A stretch of DNA of 64,000 nt from JASHPR01 sp963729365 (GCA_963729365.1 CAVSNQ010000002.1:283382-347381), one strand, 5' to 3'. Shown: positions 51,373 to 60,487, counted from the stretch's first letter. Numbers and translations: made by a program. Notes: generated from the sequence alone by a model not told the origin.

Positions 51373-52101
51373 TCAGGTCAGTTCGATCCTGAGGCTGCCG
51401 ACGTTGGCTTCGTAGGGGACCAGCGCGACTGACCAGGTGCCGCCTACCGGTGTGGTGAGGTGGCAGTGGGTGCTGCCGACGACGTCGCACGTGGTGTAGG
51501 CGCTACTGCCGCCGGGCTTGTAGAAGACCAGGAAGACCTCGTTGGGCCCGCCTGGCTGGGTGAAGTGGAAGTCCGTCACGTTGAACGTGACGTTCTTCTT
51601 CGCCGTCGCGGCGAAGGTGTATCCGGCTTGCTGGCCCGCGAACTTGATCGTGGTGGTTACCGGGGTGCCGGAGGTCAGTGCCCTGGTGGGCACGTCGTTG
51701 GCGAACGTCAGGGTCAGGCTGCCGACGTTGGCTTCGTAGGGGACCAGCGCGACTGACCAGGTGCCGCCCACCGGTGTGGTGAAGTGGCAGTAAGTGTCGC
51801 CGCCGACGTCGCACGTGGTGTAGGCGCTGCTGCCGCCGGGCTCGTAGAAGACCAGGAAGACCTCGTTGGGGCCGCCGGGCTGGCTGAAGTCGAAATGCGT
51901 CACGTTGAACGTGACATTCTTTTTCGCCGTCGCGGCGAAGGTGTACGTGACCGACTGGCCGGGCGTCGAAATGGTGGCTTTCACCGGCTTTCCGCTGGTG
52001 AGCTGGCCCACGGCTACGGTACTTGCCTGCGCTCCGGCTGGAACTAATACTCCCAGTGCCGAGATGAGAATCAGGCAAGAGACCATGATCCATCGCTTCA
52101 T
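51373..52101 (-). CDS. Secreted protein with two tandem 108-residue beta domains
   Basis: A 242-residue exported protein. A signal peptide runs to about 27 (VSCLILISALGVLVPAGAQA). Two copies of a domain follow, each with VTYTFAATAKKNVTFNVTHF-like, then SQPGGPNEVFLVFYEPGGSS, AYTTCDVGGDTYCHFTTPVG and GTWSVALVPYEANVGSL. Each copy has a conserved CD...C pair, likely a disulfide. The fold resembles PPC-type beta sandwiches of secreted proteases, which is inference. The two copies are nearly identical at DNA level. The gene starts at an ATG (52101) behind GGGGGTTGA. Confidence 0.75.
   Translation of the reverse strand: MKRWIMVSCLILISALGVLVPAGAQASTVAVGQLTSGKPVKATISTPGQSVTYTFAATAKKNVTFNVTHFDFSQPGGPNEVFLVFYEPGGSSAYTTCDVGGDTYCHFTTPVGGTWSVALVPYEANVGSLTLTFANDVPTRALTSGTPVTTTIKFAGQQAGYTFAATAKKNVTFNVTDFHFTQPGGPNEVFLVFYKPGGSSAYTTCDVVGSTHCHLTTPVGGTWSVALVPYEANVGSLRIELT
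51393..51975 (-). repeat. Tandem duplication inside the secreted protein gene (324-base period)
   Basis: The domain-encoding block repeats once: the segment beginning GGCTGCCGACGTTGGCTTCG occurs at 51393 and again at 51717, followed in both cases by closely matching sequence for most of the unit. The period is 108 codons. Very low divergence suggests a recent duplication. Confidence 0.75.
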
Positions 52102-52450
52102 GGCGTCAACCCCCTAGCGAACCAAATCCCCGTTCACGGGACAGAAATAGATACAAGCCGACCGCGATATATGGTCGATCAGGACCTGACTCTGATAATT
52201 CACCAAACTGCGGCGGCCACGACCAGTTCGCGCTACTCCGCCAGGTGACTGGTCGATCACTTATCGTACACGGCGTTCCGCGACGTGCGCGGGAACCTCC
52301 GCCGCTGCGTCTGGCTCTTCCCGCTCGGCAAGACTGGGCTCCCCGGCACGTTCGCGGACACGGTCCACCGCGGGATCAATGGGCTCAATGCGGATTCCCG
52401 CCGGGTGATCGGCGCGGCACCGCCCCGTGCAGCATTAGCGCCTCTGCCTG
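52102..52450. other. Intergenic region between the secreted protein and the DUF4062 gene
   Basis: About 350 bases, with an AT-richer part at 52140-52215 that probably carries the promoter of the minus-strand secreted protein. No gene with support. The last 30 bases (52418-52450) belong to a segment repeated at 55205. Confidence 0.35.
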
Positions 52451-54811
52451 TCAGTCACCAGCAGCAACACGCTCGTACTGGGCCCGGGCACTGTCATGAT
52501 CGGAGCGGGCCAGGGCGATGTCGCCCAGGCCCTTGATGCAGCTGGCCTCGCCGAGCACGGACCCGACCTGCTGGTACAGCGGCAGCGCCCGCTCGTACTG
52601 GGCCCGGGCGCCGTCATGATCGGAGCGGTCCAGGGCGATGTCGCCCAGGCCCTGGATGCAGCTGGCCTCGCCGAGCACGGACCCAGCCCGCTGATACAGC
52701 GGCAGCGCCCGCTCGAACTGGGCCCGGGCACGGTCAAGATCGGACCTGCGCAGGGCGATGTCGCCCAGGCGACTGATGCAGTTGGCCTCGCCGAGCACGC
52801 CCCCGGCCTGCTGGTACAGCGGCAACGCCCGCTCGTACTCCGCCCGGGCACCGTCAAGATCGGAGCGGTCCAGGGCGATGTCACCCAGGCCCTTGATGCA
52901 ACTGGCCTCGCCGAGCACGGACCCGGCCTGCTGGTACAGCGGCAGCGCCCGCTCGTACTGGGCCCGGGCACCGTCATGATCGGACGTGTAGTACGCGAGA
53001 TCGCCAAGCGCTTGCCATGTCTGTGCCTGCTGGAAGGTCGTGCCGTGCGCTTCGATCGCCTGCCCGGCGACCTTGATGAGCGCTGGCTGGGTGAATCCGG
53101 TGAGCCACCAGTACCTGACCAGGCCGTACACGCCGTCCGCGAGTTCGTCGATCCGGCCGTCTGCGGCGGCTCGTTCCAGCATGGCCGTGATGTTGCCGGT
53201 GTCTGCCTGCAGCCGGGCCGCGGCGCGGGCGCCGTCGCCGCCGCCGACCTGGCCTCCGGTCGTGGCGGCGAGCTGGGCGTAGTGACCGATCGCCTGGTCG
53301 AGGTCGGCTGGGCCGGGCGGATGGGCGGCGGCGACGTGCTCGCGGACCGGGGCCAGGGTGCGCAGCCGGTCACCCTCGCCGAAGGCCAGCCCGAGTTGCC
53401 GCAGCACGGCCGCCGCGGCCAGGACGGCGCCCGGCAGCAGCGCGGCGAGATCCTCGCGGGCAACACCGTCGGGCAGCACGCCCAGCAGGCTCAGCAGCCG
53501 CGCCGCCTCGGCGGTCATCAGCGGCGCGGTGACCGATGCTTCCACCGAGACCGCGACGCTCAGTTCCCGGCGGGCGCCGCCCATGCGCTGCAGCATCCCG
53601 GTCCGCTCGGCCCGCCACCGCTGCGCGACCTCGGCGAGATCGGGCTGGCCCTGGGCGGCATACCCCATAAGCTCCACCGCCAGCGGCACCCCATCCAGCT
53701 CCCCGAGCAGCTCATCCAGCCGCGGGTCAGCCGCGAACCCAGCCCCGGCCACGGCCACGAACAGCCGCCGCGCCTCAGCCAGCGGCAGCGGGCTCAGCAT
53801 GGCGAAGTCCCGCCACCGCAGCCCCGCCGGGCGGCTCGTCCCCCGGCAGCTGACCGCCACCCCCGCCTGCGGGACCGCAGCTATCATCCGCAGTAGCTCC
53901 TCGACCGGCAGCGGGTCAGCCGTCCACGGCGTCTCGAAATTATCCAGCACCACCACGCCCAGCCCCGCGCCCAGCGCGGCGCGCACCCCATCGGCCACGC
54001 TGCCCGGTGACCCGTCGCCGATCACCCCCAAGTCGGCGGCCAGCCCCGACAGCAGCGCCGCCGCCGACGTGGCGCCGTCGCAGCGGACGAACCACCGCCG
54101 GCCGGCGAACCGCTCGGCCACCCGCTCGTCGTGCAGCGCCGCGAGGCAGATCGTGCTCTTACCGATCCCCGGCGCGCCCAGCACCGCCACCGGCTCCGGC
54201 GGCGTGGCCAGCCACGCCTCCACCAGCGAGGCCACCTCGCCGTCCCGGCCCACCAGATCCGGCCGCGCCGGAAGCCCCGCCGCGCCACCGGCCGCGGATG
54301 GCGGGTCAGCCTGCGGGCGGTTTTCCTGCAGCGCCTGCAGTAACAACAGTTCCAGCTGCTCCGGGTTGGCGAACTTGCCCGCCATCACCCCCGCATCCAG
54401 CAGCCGGGCCCGGAACGCGCGCTGCCGAACCTGCAGGGCGGTGTCGTCATCCAGCAGCCGTCCTGGCGGGATCGGCACCGCCGCGTCCTCATCCAGCAGG
54501 AAAACCAGCCGCGGCAACCCCGCGTCGGTCGCGGCCTGGAATTCCAGCTCGGTATACGACACCTCCAGCTGGTCGCGCACCGGCGTGCCATACCGCAACC
54601 CGATCAGCCCCACGTAGACATCGCAGCCGCGCACCCGGTCCTGGCAGTACCCGGCCGGCTGGTCATCGCGCGCGGTGAAATACGCCATGTCCGCGATCGC
54701 GTCCCCGGCCCGGCTGACCGCCGCCTCCGCCGCCGCAACAAACGACAGGCCCTGCGGAAACTCCCGCAACTCAGAGGTATGGCTCAGAAAAACCCGCCGC
54801 GGCCCCGCCAT
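52451..54811 (-). CDS. DUF4062-NTPase-TPR (STAND-like) protein
   Basis: A 786-residue three-part protein. Residues 1-100 are a DUF4062 domain (RRVFLSHTSELREFPQGLSF, CDVYVGLIGLRYGTPV), related to TIR-like signalling folds. Residues about 190-480 form a STAND/NB-ARC-like ATPase: Walker A AVLGAPGIGKST, Walker B GVVVLDNFET, and SCRGTSRPAGLRWRDF near the sensor. Residues 570-786 are five nearly identical 40-residue TPRs (GLGDIALDRSDHDGARAQYE, RALPLYQQAGSVLGEASCIK); the last is cut after ARAQYERVAAGD. The ATG at 54811 follows two codons of a longer frame. STAND proteins often act as signal-triggered effectors; the trigger is unknown. Confidence 0.85.
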   Translation of the reverse strand: MAGPRRVFLSHTSELREFPQGLSFVAAAEAAVSRAGDAIADMAYFTARDDQPAGYCQDRVRGCDVYVGLIGLRYGTPVRDQLEVSYTELEFQAATDAGLPRLVFLLDEDAAVPIPPGRLLDDDTALQVRQRAFRARLLDAGVMAGKFANPEQLELLLLQALQENRPQADPPSAAGGAAGLPARPDLVGRDGEVASLVEAWLATPPEPVAVLGAPGIGKSTICLAALHDERVAERFAGRRWFVRCDGATSAAALLSGLAADLGVIGDGSPGSVADGVRAALGAGLGVVVLDNFETPWTADPLPVEELLRMIAAVPQAGVAVSCRGTSRPAGLRWRDFAMLSPLPLAEARRLFVAVAGAGFAADPRLDELLGELDGVPLAVELMGYAAQGQPDLAEVAQRWRAERTGMLQRMGGARRELSVAVSVEASVTAPLMTAEAARLLSLLGVLPDGVAREDLAALLPGAVLAAAAVLRQLGLAFGEGDRLRTLAPVREHVAAAHPPGPADLDQAIGHYAQLAATTGGQVGGGDGARAAARLQADTGNITAMLERAAADGRIDELADGVYGLVRYWWLTGFTQPALIKVAGQAIEAHGTTFQQAQTWQALGDLAYYTSDHDGARAQYERALPLYQQAGSVLGEASCIKGLGDIALDRSDLDGARAEYERALPLYQQAGGVLGEANCISRLGDIALRRSDLDRARAQFERALPLYQRAGSVLGEASCIQGLGDIALDRSDHDGARAQYERALPLYQQVGSVLGEASCIKGLGDIALARSDHDSARAQYERVAAGD
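52471..53000 (-). repeat. 120-base tandem repeats encoding TPR units
   Basis: Units starting at 52471, 52591, 52711, 52831 and 52951 each begin GCTCGTACTGGGCCCGGGC or a close variant and are nearly identical over 120 bases. They encode the 40-residue TPRs of the DUF4062 protein. The number of units could vary by slippage or recombination. Confidence 0.85.
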
Positions 54812-55551
54812 GATCAAACGCTACGCCACGACCCCGATTCCAGCCTACTAGTCCAGCCCGTGACCCGCGCAGGCACCAGATCCGTACGAGCGGATAGCGG
54901 CTCTGGGGTCGACAAAGGGCCGATCCGTTTGCCGCTGCCAGTCGCCTTGAGCGCGCGCTCGCCCTCCAGGCTGATCGGACCGGCCTGGATGGGTTGCTGA
55001 GACCCGGTTCCTGACCGCATCGGGGATGCGGTGGCCCGACCTGGCGAGCCGCAATGCGGCAGCGTTCGAGAAGTTCGTCGCGGAGTCCGGGGTCACTACG
55101 CCTGCGCACTAGCACCGTAGCCCTGTCCCCCCAGACCGCGACATCAGCAACCCCGGCAACGGCAGGGTGCTCGAATCGCTCCGGGGTTACCCGGCAACAT
55201 AGGCGTCGGCACCCCCCCGTAGAGCATTAGCGGCCTCTACCTCTCGGTCACCAGCAGCAACAGCCTTCCCGCCCGACCCGTAAGGGAACTGAGCCACCAT
55301 TAACAATGGTCATAGTTCGGCCGCGGCCCGCGTCGGGCTGCATTCAGTTTGCCCGGGCGTTTGGGGCATGACCTGCACTGACCGGCCAAACCGGGCTGGG
55401 GGGCGATGACAATGCGTAGTAGTTATTGACACGGCCAGAAAGGACCCTTTATGGTCCTTGGCACCACGATCGCGGACCTGTCCACATCCGCTTGACCCAG
55501 GACCACGCACAGCAAGCTCGGTACCCGCAAGGGTGCTGATGCGAGGCTGCC
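54812..55551. other. Intergenic region with vestigial sequences
   Basis: About 740 bases without an intact gene. On the plus strand a short frame ending at 55111 (MRWPDLASRNAAAFEKFVAE, SGVTTPAH) looks like the tail of a lost gene. Positions 55205-55265 repeat the 3' end of the DUF4062 gene. Around 55439-55458 the inverted repeat AAGGACC / GGTCCTT with loop CTTTAT precedes the sedolisin gene. Confidence 0.45.
55205..55265 (-). repeat. Vestige of a DUF4062-TPR gene 3' end
   Basis: About 60 bases (GAGCATTAGCGGCCTCTACC, then CACCAGCAGCAACAGC) nearly match 52418-52477, the stop-codon region of the DUF4062-TPR gene. It lies on the other side of that gene, so either a tandem paralogue has been deleted or the end was copied. 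Confidence 0.6.
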
Positions 55552-55581
55552 GTGCGCCCTGGCCCGCCCAAGGAGGACGGT

Positions 55582-57952
55582 TTGTTGCGATTCGATCATG
55601 CCCGGCGACGTCGACGGGCCCGAGCGGTCTACGGCCGCAGCTGGACTGTCTTGATCTCATCCGTAGCCCTGGTTATCGGCGGCCTGGCGTTTGCCGCGGC
55701 CGCTGCAGCACAGCCAGCACACACCGTCAGCTCCGCAGCGCATACCACGAGCGCCGCGCGGGCCGGGATAACGGTCTCGGGAACGCCCGACTACCGGCGC
55801 GCCTGCGCGGTCACCACCGTGCCCGGCAAGGATGCGTGCATGGTGCTGCTCCGCACCAACGTGACGCACCGCACGCAGGCAGAGATCGGCCCGGATCAGG
55901 CGCCATCCGGCGACGGTTACGGACCATCCAGCCTGCAGAGCGCCTACAGCCTTCCGTCGTCCACCGCGGGCAGCGGCGAGACGGTGGCCGTCGTCGACGC
56001 CTATAACGACCCTGATGCCGCTTCCAACCTCGCCACCTACCGCTCCGACTGGGGCCTGCCCGCTTGCGGCACCGGCTGCTTCGAGCAGGTCAACGAAGAG
56101 GGCGCGACCAGCCCGCTGCCGTCCAACGCCGGCAGCAACGGATGGGACGTCGAGGAATCGCTCGACATCGACATGGTGTCGGCGATCTGCCCGCTGTGCC
56201 ACATCATCCTGGTCGAGGCGAGCAGCGCCGACACCGCTGACCTGGGCGCCGGGGTGAACGCCGCGGTATCGCTCGGCGCCGACTTCGTGTCCAACAGCTA
56301 CGGCGGTTCGGAGTCGTCCTCCGACACGACCTACGACAGCGACTACTACAACCATCCCGGCGTGGCGGTCACCGCTTCGGCCGGTGACGACGGATACGGC
56401 GTCTCCTACCCGGCAGCATCTCAGTACGTGACCTCCGTCGGCGGCACCTCGCTCAGCACCGCGTCGAACTCACGCGGCTGGACCGAGACCGTGTGGAGCA
56501 CCTCCAGCGAGCGAAGGCACCGGCTCGGGCTGCTCGGCGGATGACCCGAAGCCGTCCTGGCAGACCGACACCGGCTGCTCGAAGCGGACCGATAACGACG
56601 TCGCCGCGGTCGCGGATCCCAACACCGGCCTGGCGGTCTACGACACCTACAGCCAGGGCGGCTGGCTCGAGGTGGGCGGCACCAGCGCCTCCTCGCCGAT
56701 TATCGCCTCCACGTTCGCGCTGGCCGGGACGCCAGCCGCGGGCACCTATCCCTCCTCGTACATCTACAAGCACACCTCCAACCTGTTCGACGTCACATCC
56801 GGCTCCGACGGCTCCTGCAGCACCGCCTACCTGTGCACGGCCGAGGTGGGCTACGACGGGCCGACGGGCTGGGGGACGCCGGATGGCGTGACCGCGTTCA
56901 GCAGCAGCGCAACGGCCAACACCGTCACGGTGACCAACCCCGGCAGCCAGACCGGCACCGTAGGGACAGCGGCCAGCCTGCAGATCAAGGCCACCGACTC
57001 GGCCAGCGGCCAGACGCTGACCTACAGCGCCACCGGCCTGCCCGCCGGGCTGTCCATCAGCTCCACCACCGGCCTGATCTCCGGCACCCCCACCACGACC
57101 GGCAGCTCCAGTGTCACGGTGACCGCCAAGGACACCACCGGTGCCACCGGATCAGCCTCCTTCACCTGGACGATCAGCTCGACAACGGGCAACACCGTCA
57201 CGGTGACCAACCCCGGCAGCCAGACCGGCACCGTAGGGACAGCGGCCAGCCTGCAGATCAAGGCCACCGACTCGGCCAGCGGCCAGACACTGACCTACAG
57301 CGCCACCGGCCTGCCCGCCGGGCTGTCCATCAGCTCCACCACCGGCCTGATCTCCGGCACCCCCACCACGGCGGGCAGCTCCAGTGTCACGGTGACCGCC
57401 AAGGACACCACCGGTGCCGCCGGATCAGCCTCCTTCACCTGGACGATCAGTGCCGCTACCGGCTGCACCGCACAGCAGCTCCTCGGCAACCCTGGCTTCC
57501 AGACCGGCCGCCTTTCGCCGTGGACCGCCACGTCGGGAGTGCTCGCCAACGTCGATCAGGGTGTGCCTTCGTACCCATCGAGCGACCCGTACCTGGCCTG
57601 GCTCGACGGTTACGGCGGTGCCCACACCGACACCCTGGCCCAGGCCGTCACGATCCCGGCCACCTGCAAGAACGCGACCCTGTCGTTCTGGCTTTACATC
57701 AACTCCGACGATCCGACCAGCAAGGCCTACGACACCTTCACCATTCAGGTCCTCAACTCCAGCGGCACCGTGCTGGCGACGCTGGGAACGCTCTCCAACG
57801 AGAACGAGGGCAGCGGCTACGTCGAGCACTCCTACTCGGTGGCGCCGTACATCGGGCAGACGATCACCATCAAGTTCACCGGGAAGGAGACTCTCGGCGA
57901 CGGTTACAACACCAGTTTCTTTGAAGACGACAACGCACTGAACGTCTCCTGA
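55582..57952 (+). pseudogene. Secreted sedolisin-like (S53) protease with Ig-like repeats, frameshifted
   Basis: Two frames together encode one exported protease. Signal peptide: WTVLISSVALVIGGLAFAAA. The catalytic Glu and Asp are in GWDVEESLDIDMVSAICPLC, the oxyanion region near SNSYGGSESSS; after SVGGTSLSTASNSRGWTETV the frame breaks at about 56508-56511, where an extra G is inferred, and continues SGCSADDPKPSWQTDTGCSK and GGTSASSPIIASTFALA (serine). Two He_PIG-type Ig-like domains and a C-terminal beta domain (LLGNPGFQTGRLSPW) follow. TTG 55582 follows AGGAGG and is preferred to GTG 55552. It may be a real pseudogene or a sequencing error. Confidence 0.82.
56918..57463 (+). repeat. Tandem Ig-like (He_PIG) domain duplication (273-base period)
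   Basis: Two nearly identical 91-codon units start at 56918 and 57191 with AACACCGTCACGGTGACCAA. Each encodes VTNPGSQTGTVGTAASLQIK, then GLPAGLSISSTTGLISGTPT, the usual putative Ig domain. Almost no differences between them, so the duplication is recent or kept uniform. Confidence 0.85.
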
Positions 57953-57969
57953 CATCAGCAGCAGCACAG

Positions 57970-58005
57970 CGCTGGGGCGGCTCGGGATTCCGGGCCGCCC
58001 CAGCG
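57970..58005. terminator. Hairpin terminator between convergent genes
   Basis: Arms GCTGGGGCGGC / GCCGCCCCAGC (11 bases, 12 with the outer pair) and a 12-base loop lie between the sedolisin and the L,D-transpeptidase genes. It can serve both strands. Confidence 0.75.
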
Positions 58006-58070
58006 GCACGCCCCCCCCGCGGCGCCGGCTGATCTGCTCAGCCAGGCCGACGGCCGTTGGCCAGCGTGAC

Positions 58071-59903
58071 TCAGGAATCCACGGTCACCAGGTCGCCGAT
58101 CGCGAGGTGGTTGAAGGCGACATGCGCGGTCGGGATGGGTAGCTCCACGCAGCCGAGGCTCTGCGGGAACCCGTACGAGCCGCGCACGAACCCGTGCACG
58201 GCGTCGCCGCCGTTGAAGTAGTTGATCCAGTACACCGGGTCGTGGTACGGGGTGTTGTCCGGGTTGGTGCCGGTCATGTAGTTGAACGTGTACCGGACGT
58301 AGATGGGATACGTGCCGAGAGCGGTCGGACGCGCAGGGATGCCGGTATTGGCCGGCGTCGTGAGCACGGTCCTGCCGTTCTCCCACAGGTTGAGTGTCTC
58401 GGGCAGGGACTCCGAAACGTGCACGTACGAGTACGGGTCGGGGTCCACCTGGTTGGCGGCGGCGGCGGACAGGAGCGCCTGCCACGAGGCGTCCGCAAGC
58501 TGGCTCACGGTGTCGTCGTCTGCGGTGTAGCCGTTGTAAGAAGAGCTGTCCGTTGCGGCCATGAACGCCATCAGCGCGCCCTTGACCAGAACCGTGGGCG
58601 AGCCGGGCCGCCATTGGGCCTGCAGCGACGCCGGGGTCGACTGCCAGCGCCAGGAGAAGCTGCCCTTCAGCGGGCTGCCGAGCGTCGCCACCTCGCCGGC
58701 AACGGTAGCCGGCGAGCGGACGCCTGGCGCCGGGGTGAAGTTGAGCGGCAGGTAGTGCAGCTGGGCGAGGATCTGCTGCAGGCGCAGCACCGAAGCTTGC
58801 GTGACGGCGAAGTGGTAAGACTCCGAATCGGCTGTAACCACCGAACCCGCCGAGGAGCCGCCCACGACCGACACCGGATGGTCAAACGAGACGCTTACCA
58901 CGGTGCCGGGCCCGAAGCCGAAGCCCCGCGGGGTGAACACCAGCGTGTCGGCATTTGGCTCGGTCCAGGTTCCCGCTGTGGCTGGCGAGACCCGCGGGTG
59001 GGTCGTGCCCACGGCCTTGGCCACCGGCTCGTCGAAGGTCAGGGTGATCGGGCTGTCGAGCCCGGCGCCCGCGCTGCGCGGAGCCGGATCCGCCGCCGCG
59101 ACCGGCACGCCGTCCCGCGGCGCCTGGAGCCAGTCCACCGTGGACGGGACGGCCAGCCGCTCCCACGGCCACGCCGCGGCCGCCACCTGTAGCGCGCCTC
59201 CCGACTGGTGCTCCGGCACGGCCAGCTCGGCCGTGGCCGAGGGCCGGCTGAGCCGGATGACCCGGGCCGGCTCGCCCGCCGCCCGGTAGTCGATGACGCT
59301 CACCGGGCGGTCGAAGCCGAGCGTCACCCGCCCTGGGTGCGCGGCGACGGCCACCAGCGCCGACGGCGCGGCCGATGGCGCCCGCAGCGTCGCCGACGTC
59401 GAGACCCCGGAACCCAGCAGCCAGCGGAGCCAGGACGGCGGGGCGGCAGTGACGCGCACGTGCACCGTCCGGCCCTGCGGCAGGGCGGCAACGGGCACGA
59501 AGCCCGTGCCGTGGTGTGCCAGCGCGACCGGCCGGCCAGCACTGGTCGCGCGGACGGCGGTCACCTGGGTCCCGGCGCCGCTCAGCTGCACCCGGACAAG
59601 CGCCTCTCCCGATGACACCGAGACCGCCGGACGCCCCAGGAGCGCTAGCAGCGCAACGCCGATGCCCACCAACACGACCGCGGCACCCGCGCCGACGCCC
59701 GCGCGGACCCTCCAGCTCCGGCCCTTCAGCGGGCTCTTCAGCGCGGTACCTGCGCGGACTATCCAGCTCCGGCCCTTCAGCGGGCTCTTCAGCGCGGTAC
59801 CTGCGCGGACTATCCAGCTCCGGCCCTTCAGCGGGCTCTTCAGCGCGGCGCCCGCGCGGACCATCCAGGTCCGGATCTTCTGTTCAGCGGATGGTTCCGT
59901 CAC
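58071..59903 (-). CDS. Membrane-anchored L,D-transpeptidase (YkuD) with Ig-like domains
   Basis: A 610-residue peptidoglycan cross-linking enzyme. Cytoplasmic N-terminus with three 17-residue repeats (VRAGTALKSPLKGRSW), a TM helix near 68-88 (GAGAAVVLVGIGVALLALLG), then two Ig-like domains (PVALAHHGTGFVPVAALPQG and SPITLTFDEPVAKAVGTTHP) as in actinobacterial LdtMt2-type proteins. The YkuD catalytic motif is HGFVRGSYGFPQSLGCVELP with catalytic Cys. The open frame begins at a TTG, but the GTG at 59903 has AAAGGCGG upstream. Forms 3-3 cross-links between stem peptides. Confidence 0.9.
   Translation of the reverse strand: MTEPSAEQKIRTWMVRAGAALKSPLKGRSWIVRAGTALKSPLKGRSWIVRAGTALKSPLKGRSWRVRAGVGAGAAVVLVGIGVALLALLGRPAVSVSSGEALVRVQLSGAGTQVTAVRATSAGRPVALAHHGTGFVPVAALPQGRTVHVRVTAAPPSWLRWLLGSGVSTSATLRAPSAAPSALVAVAAHPGRVTLGFDRPVSVIDYRAAGEPARVIRLSRPSATAELAVPEHQSGGALQVAAAAWPWERLAVPSTVDWLQAPRDGVPVAAADPAPRSAGAGLDSPITLTFDEPVAKAVGTTHPRVSPATAGTWTEPNADTLVFTPRGFGFGPGTVVSVSFDHPVSVVGGSSAGSVVTADSESYHFAVTQASVLRLQQILAQLHYLPLNFTPAPGVRSPATVAGEVATLGSPLKGSFSWRWQSTPASLQAQWRPGSPTVLVKGALMAFMAATDSSSYNGYTADDDTVSQLADASWQALLSAAAANQVDPDPYSYVHVSESLPETLNLWENGRTVLTTPANTGIPARPTALGTYPIYVRYTFNYMTGTNPDNTPYHDPVYWINYFNGGDAVHGFVRGSYGFPQSLGCVELPIPTAHVAFNHLAIGDLVTVDS
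59713..59865 (-). repeat. 51-base triplet repeat in the L,D-transpeptidase 5' end
   Basis: Three tandem copies of a 51-base unit start at 59713, 59764 and 59815 (CAGCTCCGGCCCTTCAGCGG in each). They encode the 17-residue cytoplasmic units of the transpeptidase. A degenerate fourth follows at 59866. The copies differ at only a few bases. Confidence 0.88.
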
Positions 59904-60017
59904 CGGACCGCCTTTCAAGGCCGCGCTCCCATTCGTTCCTATAACGGCCCGACAGGTGCTTCAGTTGCGCCGAGAGGGTATGAGTTTAGAAGGAATTGTG
60001 GCGTCTACGGCGCCGAC

Positions 60018-60299
60018 TCAGGAACGTTCCAGCACGGTGTCAGCGAATTCCCAGCGCCAGGTTGCGGACCCCGGCTCGGCGGGCGGCATGATGACCACGG
60101 CCCGCCCGTCGGCACCCGCGCGCCTGATCGCCTCCACCAGGCCCAGCTGCAGCGCGGTGGAGCACGGGGTCCCGGTCAGCCGCACCGCCCGCCCGGCGCC
60201 GCACTCGGCCCGCAGCCCTTCCGGGCCGAGCGCGAGCACCGTGATGGCGTCGGCGCGGACCAGCACGTCGCCCTGCCCCCGGACCCAGACACTCTCCAC
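60018..60299 (-). CDS. Hypothetical protein
   Basis: A 93-residue frame from a GTG at 60299: VESVWVRGQGDVLVRADAIT, VLALGPEGLRAECGAGRAVR, LTGTPCSTALQLGLVEAIRR. It has normal codon bias and alternating strand/helix character, and its 3' end reads VVIMPPAEPGSATWRWEFAD. No family recognised, so it is a weak call. The gap before the L,D-transpeptidase has no other gene. Confidence 0.5.
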   Translation of the reverse strand: MESVWVRGQGDVLVRADAITVLALGPEGLRAECGAGRAVRLTGTPCSTALQLGLVEAIRRAGADGRAVVIMPPAEPGSATWRWEFADTVLERS

Positions 60300-60379
60300 C
60301 TAACCGCCCGGCCCTCCGCCCGCCGCCGGAGACGCCGCCGCGCGACCGTGCAGCAGACGGTGCGGGCCCGCGCGAGAGT

Positions 60380-60447
60380 CCCGTCGGCCGCGCGCATGTC
60401 TTCCAGGATTTTGAACGCCACGTCCCGTGCCCGGTCACGCCGCCCCG
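60380..60447 (-). repeat. Interspersed repeat copy D
   Basis: Nearly identical to copy B (47991-48059), with one base less after TTCCAGG. It lies between the hypothetical gene and the RelE-type toxin gene. The strong match over about 68 bases shows that these two copies are the youngest of the family. Confidence 0.6.
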
Positions 60448-60487
60448 TCCACGGCGGCGAACACCGGCTCCCAATGCGGCTAGGCGG

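Noticed and set aside
52471..53000. Regular 120-base repeats as a possible CRISPR array
   Set aside because: Period and content encode TPR helices in frame; there are no unique spacers between short identical repeats.
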